A stretch of 64,000 bases of DNA from Hymenopellis radicata. Its lineage: Eukaryota; Basidiomycota; Agaricomycetes; Agaricales; Physalacriaceae. The notes beneath the pieces are model-generated. The model was not told the DNA's origin. It worked only from the letters and a program-made list of their open reading frames with translations, and searched no databases. The number at the start of each line of letters is the position of its first letter. Within the stretch, counting starts at the first letter, position 1. Of this stretch, positions 11,704 to 24,400 are shown one piece after another. Made by a program: the position numbers and the translations under genes. The stretch covers positions 29,322 to 93,321 of the forward strand of contig JADNRX010000215.1 of the NCBI GenBank assembly GCA_015501595.1, given 5' to 3'.

Positions 11704-13224
11704 TCAAACCACCTCCGCTCCTTCATGTTTCTTAACCTGAATCTCCAACTCACTCATATGAACTTTCTCGAACTCTCCACTATGGCCTTCCAACGCCTCC
11801 ACTCCTTCTCGCTTCTCAACCTGAATCTCCAAATCCATATAAATCTCAGATGAGGCTCCAGTGTGACCCACAAACATCTTCACTCCTTCCCGCTGCCCAA
11901 CCTGAATCTCTGATCCTACATAATTCCCATGAATCTCGAGCTCAGGCTCTCCAGCAAGACCTGTCACTCCTTCGTCACCAACACCCAAGTTCCCTTCTCC
12001 TACAAGAGAACCCGTGGCATCTTCAGCTTGACCAGCAGTATCAAGTGTTGATGTGATATTCTGTGCAGGGTGGACACTGCCAAATTGAATGCTCTCTTCA
12101 AGACCGCATATAGTGGAACCCATAGATGGAAGGGAAGAATGTGTCCAGGAGTCATTGGGACGTGCTCCACCAGACATGACACGTTGAATAATCATAGTAG
12201 GTGCAAGTGCCTAAGTATCATGTTGTTAGTATAAGTTCTTAGAAATATAAAGGTAGAGACTCACAGTGACAGCATTAAGCAGTCCATATGCATAGTCAGA
12301 TGTAAAGCTCCAGTATGGCAGGTAGAAATCCCTGACATCTAATACAAGATAGACAATATATGTTGCTGAATATAGAAAAGCAGATTCAACCAGAATCTCC
12401 AGAAGGCCATGATATGTTCGAGCAATCCTGAGTCCGCCAAAGGAGAGAATCCGAAAAATGATAAGGAAGGTGGTAAGAACATTAGTGAATGCTGTGACAG
12501 AGTAGTACACAATTTGCCAGTTTATCTGATTGAGAGAAGTAGGTGTGGATGGATCAACAATATATGAGAAAACCATATTCAAAATGTGGCTTACTATCAG
12601 TTGAATCAGTAAGCTACTTTGATATATTAGATGCAGTACTCACACAATCCACAGAGCACACAAAGCAACGGAAAACCAGCAATTAAATAGTTCCGATTAT
12701 AGAGCTCCCAACATCTCCAAATCTATGAATTTGTCAGCATAATATTATAGAAAAAATTATTTCATACATTAATAAGCTCTGCAAGAATTGCATTAAATGC
12801 AATTGCTGTATTAGCAAATACATTCAGAACTAGTCGTTTCTTTGACCATTCATCTCTGTCATCCATAACATAGCCTAGCACAGAGTTCTGTGACTGTCCA
12901 TAGGTGACATAGGTGGAAACTAGGCCATTCCAAGATATTCCCACGTATACAGTTGTCAGTGCCCATATGACACAAATGATAATAGTCAATGCAATTCGTT
13001 GTGAAGGCCATTTATCAGCACTACTACGAGCACCTGCATAAAGCAATGAGCTAGAGATCATAATGAAAATGTGAATATATACCTATCTGATGTATAGTAG
13101 AAACAAAGACCATGGTGTAGAGGCCATAGGTAAAGATTTCAATAATATGCTGGTTGAGGTTGACAGTAATTCTCTGAATGACCTCAGCATCTGACAGGCC
13201 AAAGTGTTGTGCAACAGAGGACAT
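11704..13224 (-). CDS. Seven-helix-type membrane protein (WRCW family)
   Basis: Five exons (13224-13083, 13033-12768, 12722-12644, 12593-12265, 12210-11704) total 441 codons (440 residues). Splice sites are canonical and every phase agrees. Several hydrophobic helices are visible: residues near 25-47, ALTIIICVIWALTTVYVG, VLNVFANTAIAFNAILAEL, NYLIAGFPLLCVLCGL, IVYYSVTAFTNVLTTFLIIF, VESAFLYSATYIVYLVLDV and AYGLLNAVT. The IWRCWELYNRNYLI signature is typical of a large Agaricomycete family of multi-pass membrane proteins of unknown function. The last 170 residues are a hydrophilic tail with three repeats of a (D/E)(L/I)E-IQV-(K/E)R-EGV type. No lesion was found. It lies inside the proposed inverted block. 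Confidence 0.82.
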
Positions 13225-15612
13225 GATAGTCGAGGGATTGATGAGGAGGTAGTGAATGAATATCTGTAAGTACTTCTCAGTCTTTATATCCTTCTCTATG
13301 CATCACATTGATCTTAAGAAGACGAGGACACTGGTGCACAGTCAAGACAGCTTTTGTTCATCATCACATTGCACTGTAAGTAGAGTTCTTCGACCCGGAA
13401 CACAGTATGATACATGGAAATTGTACTGTAGTACATCACTCACGGAAGTCAAAGATGGAGACAGTGGTCCTAGACAGCATTCGCCAGTCCGCGATTATCC
13501 TCTCGTGATTGTTACGCCCCCAGACAGAAGCTGTGATATCGCTGCTTGCAGGGAACAACTGTTCGGTAAATCTGTCTCAACCGACGACAGTTCCGCGCGT
13601 CCGTGGATCCAGGCGCAAATCCATCGCAAATCCGTCACGGTTGCACAGCGAGACTTCGAACTACACCTCAAGTGCGATCCCGGACAAACTCGGTGAAGTA
13701 GAACCGCAAACAATTGTTGGGAGACGGAACACAGAGAGGAGAACATCAAGTTGCACTGTCGCGCTCTATATTGGGACTTGGAACATGGACTATTGCTGCT
13801 GAGAAACACCTCCGTGGTTCGAATTTGGACCGACATTCCATCCTTGAAAGTCGTCGTCACGTTCCTTCGGAGAGTCGAGAAAACCGTTGGAATTCCGACA
13901 AGGAAAGCTGTACTAGGACAACACTGTTATAATCAGTAAACCCGGAGACCTCACCTCAGTGCGGAACGGCGTAGTGAAACCAGCAGATACTGTAGACGCG
14001 TCCATTATAGACCTCCGAGACTTTCCAGAGTTCCCCTGTTCAGTGGTGATGAAAGCCGTCATACAGTACTACTCAACGACACATTATGAAAGGGTGATAC
14101 TGATTCCAAGGACGTCGGGGGTGTTAGTCGTCATCGTCACCCGTCGTCAAATCGCTTGGTCCGAGGCGAGCGTTTCCAAATGCGCATGGATAATCGAAGG
14201 AAGCGAGATCTGAAAGCGAATTTAGGTGTTGCATGGGATATTCGAACGTTCGACACCTACTCGATTCAACCAACGATGAATAATCCGGCGATGAAAACAA
14301 GTGATCCCAAGGTTGCCAGAGCGCGTGCTGCAAGCATGGTGGGTTTGTTACCGCCGCTGTCGGTACAAGAGACGAATATCACTGCACTTCCAGGTGAAAT
14401 TTGGGTACATCTTCCATTGAATGAGTTCCTTAATTTCCTGAATAACAGCTGTAGCGCACCTATGCCTAGTCGTGGCCGCCGTCAAATTTCCCGACAATTA
14501 TTCGAAACCCATCGACGCATCCGCCGGAATGAACGAAGGCGAAAACGAATGCAGTTCAAGTGGCAGATGTGCCGTCGTCTTGTGGTGGTGAGAGGATAAC
14601 CTTGAATGGCTTACACAGCCACTCGCTCATCAACGCTCATCCTACTTTACTCCCACCACGACGTCTCCCCCGATGAAACCAACACCGGCCGCTACCCAGA
14701 CACAGACACGCAGGGAAACCGCCCAGACGGCGCGTAAAGGACGCACCAACATGTTGCTGTCGACAAGCGCAGGAATTAAGCAACAACGTGTTGGTTTCCG
14801 TCGTCGACAAGCGCTGGATTTGCCGTCGATGTCCTAGTCGCTATCGGCTACCCAAATTGAAATCGCCGGTCGCATCTCTCTCCTCTAGGCCAACGGCATC
14901 GATGAGGAGAAATCGGGTCGAATATGGGGTCAAGCACGAGGTGAGCAATCACTAGATATGTATATAACCCAGATTTCTTACCTGCGCGCTTCAGCGTCTT
15001 CCAAGTTCCTCCATGGGGCCACTTGTGCAGTACCTGGACTTGATTTTCCGCTAGCAATCGACGACAATCACCCGTCCAAGACGCGCTACCCGAAGCCCGC
15101 GCGCGCGAATAGTTCACTACACGACGAAGGGATATAGTCGACTATGCAGTGCCGCCGATATCGCACTCAAGTACCAGCCTCGTGATTCGTCTTCGAGGGT
15201 AGCGGCGAAGAGCGGCGACGGGTTCGCGAGGTCAGGCAGTCAGATGTTTTCGAGACAGGAAATGTCCGCCTTGTGGGTGAATATTCTCAAGCCTTCTTTA
15301 TGGTCTCTAACGATCTACGTCTCCCAGAGGTAGACCCTACTGTCATAAAGGAGTCCAATTCCAGGCTCTAACCGAGTTCGAGCATTCTTTCCGCCAATGC
15401 CGGCCTTGCATGGACGATTTCTCGCTGCGCGAAAGTGCCCTGCCTCCCGTACATGTACAAGGCTCCCGGTCTCCATCACCGTACCTCTGATCCCGCATTC
15501 CTAGCACACATCAAAGTGTTACATAGAAGTACACGCTATACAGTAAAAGTCGTACAACAGGTCCCCGGAGAGGAAATAATAGTACAAGTTCCATATATGC
15601 GCCAGCACGCTG
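13225..15612. other. Region without a recognised gene
   Basis: Several overlapping open frames (13256-13696 +, 13509-13802 +, 13959-14213 +, 14156-14599 +, 14848-15117 -, 15435-15788 +). The frame at 13959-14213 (VVKPADTVDASIIDL) and the basic one at 14156-14599 look mildly protein-like, but I found no conserved motif or consistent splice structure. It may hold degraded host sequence. The 5' part should contain the promoter of the membrane protein gene and the 3' end the SNF2 3' UTR. Confidence 0.35.
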
Positions 15613-16091
15613 TCAATAAGATAGGATCGGTTGTCCCCATAACTCAGATAGCAGTTTCTGCGCCAACACCTCCGACGCGCTCAACACTCGATCCGCGATT
15701 TCCTGTTTCTTCCTCTGCATCTGTACGAGAGTTAGCCGAACAATGCGGAAAGAAAACCAACACACCTCCAAGATCTTATCCTCGATAGTACCCGGAATGA
15801 TGACCTTGTAAATGTGAACAGTCTTGTCCTGCCCGATGCGATGAACGCGGTTGACGGCTTGCTCCTGTGCGAGTCCCCGATGAGTACGTCTGGAGTATAT
15901 GAAGATGCGATGCGCACCTCGACAGCGGGATTAAACCACGGATCCATGATGATCACATTGTTGCAAGCTGCGAGATTGAGACCTGTGTATTGGTGTTACT
16001 ATGATAGTGTTCTTGCCAACCAAGATGACCGATGTACCTGTCCCACCCGCCTTCAACGATACTAGCATCACCGTATTAAAGATGGGAGGGG
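15613..16091 (-). pseudogene. SNF2-family helicase, 3' portion, inverted
   Basis: On the minus strand four exons read [35 protein letters not shown], then EQAVNRVHRIGQDKTVHIYK, EDKILE and MQRKKQEIADRVLSASEVLAQKL, to a stop at 15613. These are helicase motifs V and VI of a Rad5/Rad16/ULS1-like SNF2 enzyme and exactly complement what is missing from the + strand fragment ending at 10313. All three introns are short (about 45-54 nt) and canonical. The 5' end is joined to gypsy integrase at about 16091. About 40 residues of the helicase between the two halves are not present at either break. Confidence 0.85.
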
Positions 16092-16231
16092 AGGCCCGTG
16101 GGCATCGGTCTCGACCCAGGGGATAAGAAGGGAGGCGTGGAATACGTTGTGAATCTGCCATTTATTCAGCAGTTTGAGGCGGAAGTTTACTGTTCCGAGG
16201 ACTTCAGTGATTTCGAATGGCCCATAGCGTT
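16092..16231 (-). pseudogene. Ty3/gypsy integrase C-terminal end
   Basis: The minus strand reads [10 protein letters not shown], then [19 protein letters not shown] and ETDAHGP, the conserved end of chromoviral integrase just before the chromodomain. It continues the segment at 17319-17517; the two are separated only by the element at 16232-17310 and its 8-bp target duplication. It stops at the SNF2 fragment, and the matching chromodomain plus LTR are at 10314-11306 on the other strand. Confidence 0.82.
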
Positions 16232-17310
16232 TAGAGACCTCAACGAGTCAGCGGATCACGCGGATATATCTATACTCGATCCGCTCGGGCATCTCGGAGA
16301 TCCGATCCGTATGATCCGTAGACCCGTGGCGGGTCGGATCAGTAATGGATCGCGGATCAGGCTCTGGACGCACGAGTAGCGACGAGTACTCGTGTTGACT
16401 CGTCAATATTTAGCTATATATTTAATCTTAATTTACAAATTTTTGCGAAGTTAAACGGGGCCGTGCATCGCCCAAATGAGCCGTTCGCGTGAATTTCCAG
16501 TCAATTCCCACGATCCGGCAAATACCGAGAGGCCGCGTAAGCCTGCGATCAGATGGTTTCTCTCTCATCCTCTTACCACCACCACCTACTACGACTACCC
16601 AGTGCGCGACGGTCGTCACCACTGCCTCTCTGACGATTGTCAGGGGCCTTTGGGGTATTTCTTTTGGCTTTGGCTCCGTGCTGGGCCTGCTGCTGTCTTC
16701 GCGATGGCAGCACGACTACTGGCGCTGGACGACTACGACAACTTGCATGATTGACGACATTCGGGATCGACGACGACGACTTGCGGGACCGGGGATACAC
16801 AACGACTTGCGGGATTCACGACGATGCGCGGGATGGATGATGGTGCGACGATGATGCGCGGGATGGCACCGATAGATAGACGACGTGCAAGGACAAACAA
16901 CTCAGATGTGGAGGTGAGGATGTATTCAATAGTGAGTTTTTTTATTACTCTACTCTTATCTCCCTTTCCCTGTCACCACCACCACCCTCACTACACACCC
17001 TCACCACCCACCACCCACCACTTCCTCCTCCACTACCACCACTCCACCCTCAGTCTGCATCATGCACGGCTGAGTGTCCCCGTGCCATTGCCCGGGGATA
17101 CTCGTCGCGCATGAATAGATTTGGGTGCGTAGAATACTCGAGTTTACTCGAGTACTCGACCCGCTCGGCGATCTCGGCGATCCGATCCGTCTGATCCGTC
17201 GATTCGTGGCGGGTCGGATCACATAAGGATCACGGATCAGCACTTTCGGCCACGGGTACTCGCGTGATGGATCGCGGATCTGATCCGGATTTGAGTCGTT
17301 GAGGTCTCTA
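16232..17310. mobile_element. hAT-like non-autonomous element A (8-bp TSD)
   Basis: Terminal inverted repeats TAGAGACCTCAACGAGTCA / TGAGTCGTTGAGGTCTCTA with a perfect 8-bp direct repeat ATAGCGTT on both sides (16224-16231 and 17311-17318). It is 1079 bp and rich in GGATCGCGGATC and GAGTACTCG motifs, with no transposase. Eight-bp duplications and TAG-type ends fit the hAT superfamily. Removing it joins the gypsy integrase in frame. Confidence 0.9.
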
Positions 17311-17318
17311 ATAGCGTT

Positions 17319-17517
17319 TATTCGACAACTTAGCTTTCGGCCTCGTTGTAGCGAGGTTTTTTCCATCCAGCAACACCTTGTCTCCAACCTTGAACGTCGG
17401 ATGTTCCAGCAGGTAATTGCCGTGCTGCGTCTTCATAACCTCCGCTGCGCTCTTCAAGCTCGCCTCTACCTCTTCTCGTAATTCCTTCAACGTCTCTAGG
17501 CGGCATCAGCAAGTTCG
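17319..17517 (-). pseudogene. Ty3/gypsy integrase, C-terminal domain piece
   Basis: The minus strand reads RLETLKELREEVEASLKSAA, HPTFKVGDKVLLDGKNL and LSNKRY, the typical linker and GPY/F-like region. It follows the core fragment at 31045-31441 in protein order, with a one-base frame disturbance near 17495. The gap between the two is filled by the Plavaka-type element. Confidence 0.82.
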
Positions 17518-17711
17518 AAGGCTCGTAAGTTGGCGTAAGCAGCGTAATCGTGTAATGTAGTGTAATCTCAGAGAGCAAATATGGTCAACTTATGCCATAT
17601 TATGCTCCTTCAGCCGTTACGATGCGTTATGCCTTCCAGCCTGACTTACGCCATTCACAAACAGCCGTGCCAGTGTGTTTCGGCTTGCTATCATTTCCCT
17701 CCGACAAGTTA

Positions 17712-20700
17712 CTAGAATAAAATCTCATTCGCATGGTAATCTACATACTTATTTACGTAGTACATCTCAAATGCATCTAGACTGTCTGAGTAATGGAAAT
17801 CCTTTGGTAGAGGGGCGGGACCAAAAACAGGAAGAAGCTGTACACCACGCAAAAGTGAGTCAAGATGAACAACACTAAGATAAGGGGCCTCGTCATGTCC
17901 GCGATTATCTGGCTTCACTCTCCACATGCCCGTCTTGGAATCAGGGTGTGCGCCGTGTCGATTAAACCAGTGGACGAGAGCACACGGGTATTCCGTGCCA
18001 TCATATGTAAATGAAAAGAATAGGAGTATCCGAACGACGCTCATACCACGGAAACCCGGGGTGTCAGCATCCTCGACGACAAGCGCACAATCACGGCGAG
18101 GATATCCATACCACGACGGCGTCGAGCGAATGCGTTCGCGTTTCATGCCACGGATGCCAGAGATGTCGCTGGGTGCATAATAATATGCAGTGGCAGAATG
18201 ATGAACGTAGATGTTGACGTCGATATGCGGGCAATCATCGATGTTGTCAGGCAGGGTATCACCGCCATAGAGCTGCTCGTAAAGAAAGCGGCGGGTGAGG
18301 TCCGGGAGGGCGGGTTGATCAACATCCACCGCGAGCTCGTACAGATCGCGTGAATACATGGCGAGCGGCTCTGGCAGACATATTAGCCATGGAGAAGAAA
18401 TTGCAAGTTATCTTACTTACCTCGCGTTGTAGCGTGGACGACCTCCGCAATCACTCGGTCATCGTCAACGGGACCTTCATCTTCGTCGCCACCATCGAAA
18501 GGATCAGGACGCGGGGCATGAAAGGCGGATACAAGCCCCGAGAGACGAGATCTGAATGCAGCGCCTGCAGCTTGTCGAGACGTTGGTTGATAAGAAGCAT
18601 TTGGCTAAGAGCGTTATAGCGGTTGGACCGCCTCCATGGCTTCTTGACCGCGGTGATATGACGAGACTCTGTGATCGACGAGCAGAGACCGTTGGGTGCG
18701 CCGAAGGCCACGATGTTGTCGTAGTAATGCATCATAGAATGCTGGCGTGGAAGGTTGAAGTTCTCACGAACACCCGTTCGTATGAAAACCTCGCGATATT
18801 TGTGAAAGCGTGCCAGAGCGGCTTTGAGAGCTACAAGGGTGTCTTCGGTGATATCGGAGCGACGGGCGAGGTAGCAGAAGTCGGCAAAAGCTGCAATGCA
18901 TTTGACGACATCCTCTTCGACGTACTCTGCAATGGCCGGCAAAAAGACCTAAACAGTGATCAACATTGTAACGAAAAGCAGGAAGACATAAGCTTACCTT
19001 CATCAGTGCCTTTGAATCATCTCCAGTCCACTGTTTATATCGTCGGCCTTGGGGGAAACGACGTAAACCAGGGAACTGAGGTGCAGCAGCAATGCTATTA
19101 ACATGGTCAGCTGGTAAGCTTCTCCGCAGAGCGATAATACCTACCGTCGATCAATGTCGTCCATTATCTCCTTTGCGCGCGTGTTTCCCTCGGTAATCTG
19201 CAGATACTCGCCCACCCAGTCGACCAAGTGGTCCTTGAACGTGCCCTTGATGAGTTGATGAAGAAGATCAGACGCCATGATTTCATGTATATCAGCACGG
19301 GGAAATTCATGAGTGAAGGGCTACGAACGACGTATGTTAGAATGACGATCAACATTGTTCGAAGACTTAGATACGCACCACAACAGCTTCATCAATGCCC
19401 CAGTTACTGTAGCGTTTCGACCGTAACTTCATAGCCTGTGACCCGTTATGGTCTGAAGTTACAGCGAATAGCTTCACAGACCCTTAAATTGCCTTATTTG
19501 GACAGTCCCGCTATAGGTGGGACCTGAAATTTCCTTATTTGGAGGCTCGTGCCTGGCCAAAGTGGTCCGTGACCCATTATGATGTATATATAGCTTCACT
19601 TCAAAGACCTCCGTGACCCGTTATGTGAATTTGCGGTCGAAACGCTACAGTATCCCATAGAAGAGTATCCTGGCCCCCAAATTCATCAATCAACTTCTCA
19701 GTGTACTCCTGCGATCGCGGGCGAGCATGGGAGCAATCCAAGTCTGAGCTAAGCGCCGTGCATCTGAAGGTCGATTAGCATAGAAAGAGACCATAATAAA
19801 CGAAACACATGCTTAGGACACCAGTTAGAAACGACGCCAGCAAGTAAAACTTGCTCTGGGTAATCCGCAATGTAGGCAGCAAGATCATAGATCACGCGAC
19901 GATAATGGCCGTCGGGGCAGCGCCGGATGACCGGAGTTTCCATAGCAGCCTTCAGCGGACGAAGGATGGAGGCAATGGACTCGTGGTAAAGCTGGCGTTT
20001 GAAGTTACGATATGCCACATCGCCATCATAGACTCGATCCGCTGTGCGAAAAAACCATGAGCAACGATCACACAATGGCACAGAAGAGACATACCCTTTG
20101 GAATTGCAAGAAATCCAATGGGAATGACTCCATTACGATGAGCCCGTCGCGCACCACCGTGAATGTTGCCGATCATCGCGTATAAGGGATGGTACTCGAC
20201 GTTCCCAGTCATGACGGAAACGGTGGTCTTGTCACTCCCCAAGATAACCGGCACGTACATCGCGCCTTTAGTCGAGTTGTCGTTCTCGTAGATCATGGTC
20301 TAGGAGTCATTTGTTGAGGACGGAAAGCTGATGATGGGGAAAAGACATACCGCGTGGTTCCAAGAGAAATTGCCCGACATGAATTCGCTCCAGCGCCGCT
20401 TTCCATCCGCGCCGATATGAACGTACGGGGACGTATCAAATTCACCGGCAAAGTTGGGATTGGATAGCATATTGGCGATAACAACATCCGGATCGCGAAA
20501 CCAGATCTGATAGCGCTCCTTCATCCACAACGGTGCAGTCGAAGGGAGAGTGGGATCATCCTCTGTCTGGTAGCACTTCCACGGCGCACTGCCAAAAGGG
20601 ATTGCGTCGATACTGGCGAAGAGGTGATCGTGGTCGGCAAATGGACCGGTCCTATCTGTGCCCAGCAATGAGAGAGACCAACACTCCATGATCTCGTCGA

Positions 20701-21226
20701 TATCCTCCTTTGATGCCTCCATCCGCTTGAAGAGTACATTTGCCATGCGAAAGCCAACCTGATCCGCGAACGGCGCCCATGGATTCTGCGCATCGATAGG
20801 GGGCGGCGGTGGAGGAGGAGGAGTGCCATCAGGTAGATCATGTCCGTTTTCATCACATGGCGTACCTTCAAGTCGATGAGTTTAATCGTATAAGATGAAT
20901 AGGCAGTACTTACCGGTTAGATGAGGATGAAATATCTTTTGATGACGAGGAAGCTCGGGCTCGGGGGTGGGCTGCCGCTCGGGTTCTTCATCCTGTGGCA
21001 ATGGTGGCGTAAAATTATCGCGCATTTCCTGATCATCGCTGTCATCGGCCGCAGGAGGTGAGGCTGGTGTCGGATTGGATGGTGGCTGCTGAATGTTGTG
21101 GTGAATAGCCTTGACATGGCGAGTCAGTCCGCTGGTGTTCCCCGGCTTGAAGGTCTTCAGACATCCTGCATACGGGCAGGAAGTGCGGCGGATAGAGGCA
21201 GTGGAGACCGTGGGGGCGCGAGGCAT
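17712..21226 (-). CDS. Plavaka transposase with DUF6830-like C-terminus
   Basis: Starts at 21226 (MPRAPTVSTAS). A C2H2 finger (C-x4-C-x12-H-x4-H) is followed by an acidic/Pro-rich linker. Then come DQVGFRMANVLFKRM, WKCYQTEDDPTLPSTAPLW, MIYENDNSTKGAMYVPVILG, GFLAIPK, then LIDEFGG, GVRENFNLPRQHSMMHYY, FGAPNGLCSSITESRH and KKPWRRSNRY, all hallmarks of Plavaka transposases. The C-terminal exon (18359-17712) carries YYYAPSDISGIRGMKRERI and FHYSDSLDAFEMYYVNKY (DUF6830-like). The MITE at 19407-19650 interrupts the exon after LIDEFGGQDTLLWD; removing it and one TA restores the frame. At least nine exons; I did not see other lesions, so the parent was recently functional. The role is cut-and-paste DNA transposition. 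Confidence 0.8.
19407..19650. mobile_element. 244-bp TA-flanked MITE, copy 3
   Basis: Flanked by TA at 19405-19406 and 19651-19652. The ends are CTGTAGCGTTTCGACC / GGTCGAAACGCTACAG. By eye it is identical to the reverse complement of the copy at 11317-11560. It sits inside a coding exon of the Plavaka transposase, and the empty site is an open frame. Confidence 0.93.
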
Positions 21227-21402
21227 AGTTGGTGGGTTGTTACTGCAAGAGATGATTAATCAGACACCGCACTGTAAAACTTTTGCGATCGAGCAGCTTA
21301 TCGTGACTCCGACGCAATTTCAAAGTTGGACTTATATCACGCCGGTTCCTTCCTTGACTCCCCTCTAGGCGTATCTTCGCTTTTCCGCTGACTTGCCCAG
21401 CC
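21227..21402. promoter_or_regulatory. Divergent promoter region inside the Plavaka element
   Basis: Only 176 bp separate the start codons of the transposase (-) and the DUF6532-like gene (+), so one short region must drive both. No TATA box was identified. The arrangement supports their belonging to one mobile unit. Confidence 0.45.
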
Positions 21403-24400
21403 ATGTCCACCGGTGTACGCACACGTAACCGCGACAAGGTCTATACCCTGCCTGAAGGCGTTCGAAAGCCTCAGACACGGAAGGAGCAGAAAGCGGACAG
21501 AGATAAGAAGCAGGCTGAAAAGGATGCGGAGACGCAGGCTGAAAAGGACGAGGAGGAAGAAAGGGCCAAAAAATTGGCGGAATCGAAGGCTAGAATTTCT
21601 TCTTTCGAGGCCGCGGATGCTAAAAAGCGCCTTGACTCCCAGAATCTTCGTCCCGACATCGCTGATGGTGGCATTGCTGCAAAGCCAAAGCCACGCAAGC
21701 TTCTAGTCCGTCCCTCTACTGCGACACAACAGCCACCATCACCGCCAGCACCTCCCTCGCCAACACGACGTCTCGTTGCAAAATCACCATCACCTGCACT
21801 TGCGGGTAGCGGGGGCGATGCTGCACAGTCCGCCGAGGATGCATCTGACAACTCGACCACTCGCCGTGCTGCTGCCAATGCCGCCATGAACGCAGAGCTT
21901 GGACTCGTCGACGATCCACCTTATACAGAATCCGAAGGTGTCAGTGGTGTTGACAATATCAGCATGAGTGACGGCGGTAATGTCGGCCGCGGTGGGAGTG
22001 ATGTAGAGATGGACGATGCACCAGTTACTCCAGCCCGCCCTCGATCTACGCGAGGCACTGTGTCGAAGGTGATACTTGATGGTGGGCAAGAAAGCATAGA
22101 CTCTGGCGACTCAGACGTCTATGAGCCTTCGCCGGATAAGGAGAAGACCACTCACCGCAGACAGAAACATACCCGAAAGTCGTCCGGATCCGAGAGCAGC
22201 GACGGCGAAGGATACCGGGCGTATAAGGCGATGAGACGAGCTGAGAAGGACAAGGCTGCAAAGAAAGCCAAGCGCGATGAGAAGACTAAGGAGAAAAGGG
22301 TAAGTTGACTGCTTTGATTCCTTTAAAATTACCACATTAACTACTTACAGATCGCAAAAACCACTCTTCGGCGCAGCGTTGACGCCGGTACATCAGAACT
22401 TGGCAAGTCAAAGCCGCAAGCCCATGTTAAAACTACTGTAGTCAAGAAAACTGATGAGTAAGTCATGTCGTTCATCCTGCTAAATGAGAACTCACCGAAA
22501 GACGAGATCAATTCCTGCAAAGGCTAGCAAGCCCACAAGCGGAGGCCTCAACGCCAAGTACAAGCGACTCTATAAACAGCCGCGGGCATCCAAGTCGTCG
22601 AATTCCGTCGCCGTTCAGGAGGAGGAGGAGGTAGTGAAGGGAGAATTTGATGCTGAGGAGTCAGCTGAGTCCAAGGCTGCAGCTCGCGCGGCATCCAAGA
22701 TCTCCAAGGTATAACTGCTGCCGATTGTCGTTACGATGCTGATGGACGTGTAGAGCAAGACGAGAATCAAACTCGTGGCTGCTGATGTTGCCGCGATTGA
22801 CGGAAATGAACGTGGGAAAGCATCTGGTAAGATTCTCGCAAAGGACCAGAATAGCAAGACACTCCCCTTTACCGCTGCCGAGGACCACAAGAAATGGAAC
22901 GAGATTTGCATGCGCCGCCTCCTAGAATGGGTCAGCACGCTAGCAGATACGTTCCAGTCGAACAGTCATCCCGAGTTCGACGACACGGTCAAGGCTGAAT
23001 TCAACGATGCCTTTCCCCATCTCACGGCTGCCAAAATCAAGCTGGAAAATGGCACCTCCATCGAGCGTGCATCGCACCCATCAGTGGGGGTTGTGGTATG
23101 TCTCATCTCATTTTAATACATACCTTGGCCTGACGATTGTGCTATAGGCTCGTGTCTTTGTTCGAACTCACCGATCGAATCTTGGAAAAGCGGGTTCAAC
23201 GACTGTTACCGAGAACTGGAAAACCGAGGAGATGGAGGACTACGATACACCAGAGTTGCGGGCTGAATGGGTAGAGGACCAGCTTCGCGATAATCGGTTT
23301 TTGTATGAGTTTCCGGATGATCCAAAGGTACGCCGTCAACTGTACATTTTTCGTTAACTCATTGCACTATATTTTATCGCAGTCGAAAGGTATCTTTCAT
23401 GGACCGTTGGTCGTCACTACCTTCGCTTACTTCGTGGAACTATACGTCCGCTGTAGTTGGTCTGGAAAGTATGGACCACCGGCTGGGATGCTTTGTCTGG
23501 CCGCCATCGCGGTAAGTCATCCTTACTTGCGTGCAAATCTTCATTGGTCTGATCAAGTTCAGGTGAAGCGTGGCCTGACGCAGTGGGCCTCTGGGACATT
23601 CGACAAAGGAGGTTCTTTCGAGCGCGTTCCTTGGGGCATGGAGGCGATGCGCGACTTTTTCCCGACTGCTGGCAAGCTTACCGAGTCGAAGTGGGACGAG
23701 ATTTTTGGCAAGGCCGAGGCCGTTATTGAAGCCACTAGAGACCTCAACGAGTCATACTCGGGTATGACTCGCGATCCGTCAGGCGGGTACTCGCGCTCCA
23801 AAGCACGTACTCGTGATCCGTTATTTACTTGACCCGCGTTGACTCGCGAGTCAAACGAGTCGAGTACTCGCAAGGTCGGCGGGTACTCGCGCACGATCCG
23901 GGTTACCAACGGATCTCGCGGATCACCTCCTCCAACTCACCCAAAGTTCATTCATGCCCGGTGAGCATCCCCGGGCAATGGCACGGGGACACTCAGCCGT
24001 GCATGAGTACGGACTGAGGGTGGAGGTGGTGGTGATGGACGGAGTAGTGGTGATGGAGGGAGTGGAGGAAGTGGTGGTTGGCAGTGGTCCTCGACGCGTG
24101 GTGGGTGTTGTCGTGGTCGTCGTAGCCGTCGCAGTCGTTGACGACGCGTAGTCGTCGTTGTAGTCCTCGTCATCCTCTGCTGCTGTCATACAGACAGCAG
24201 CAGCGGGTCCGGCATAGAGCCGAGACCCAGATCAGCACCCCAGAGGCTGCCTGACAGTTGTCAGTGCAGCGGGGATGACAATCGTCACTCCCCGGGCAGT
24301 CGCTGTCGTCGTTGCCGGGCCTGGCGTCCTCAGAGGTCGTTGTCTGCTGCTGTCTTCGCGACAGCAGCAGACCCGGCCCAAATCCAGAGCCAAAAGACAC

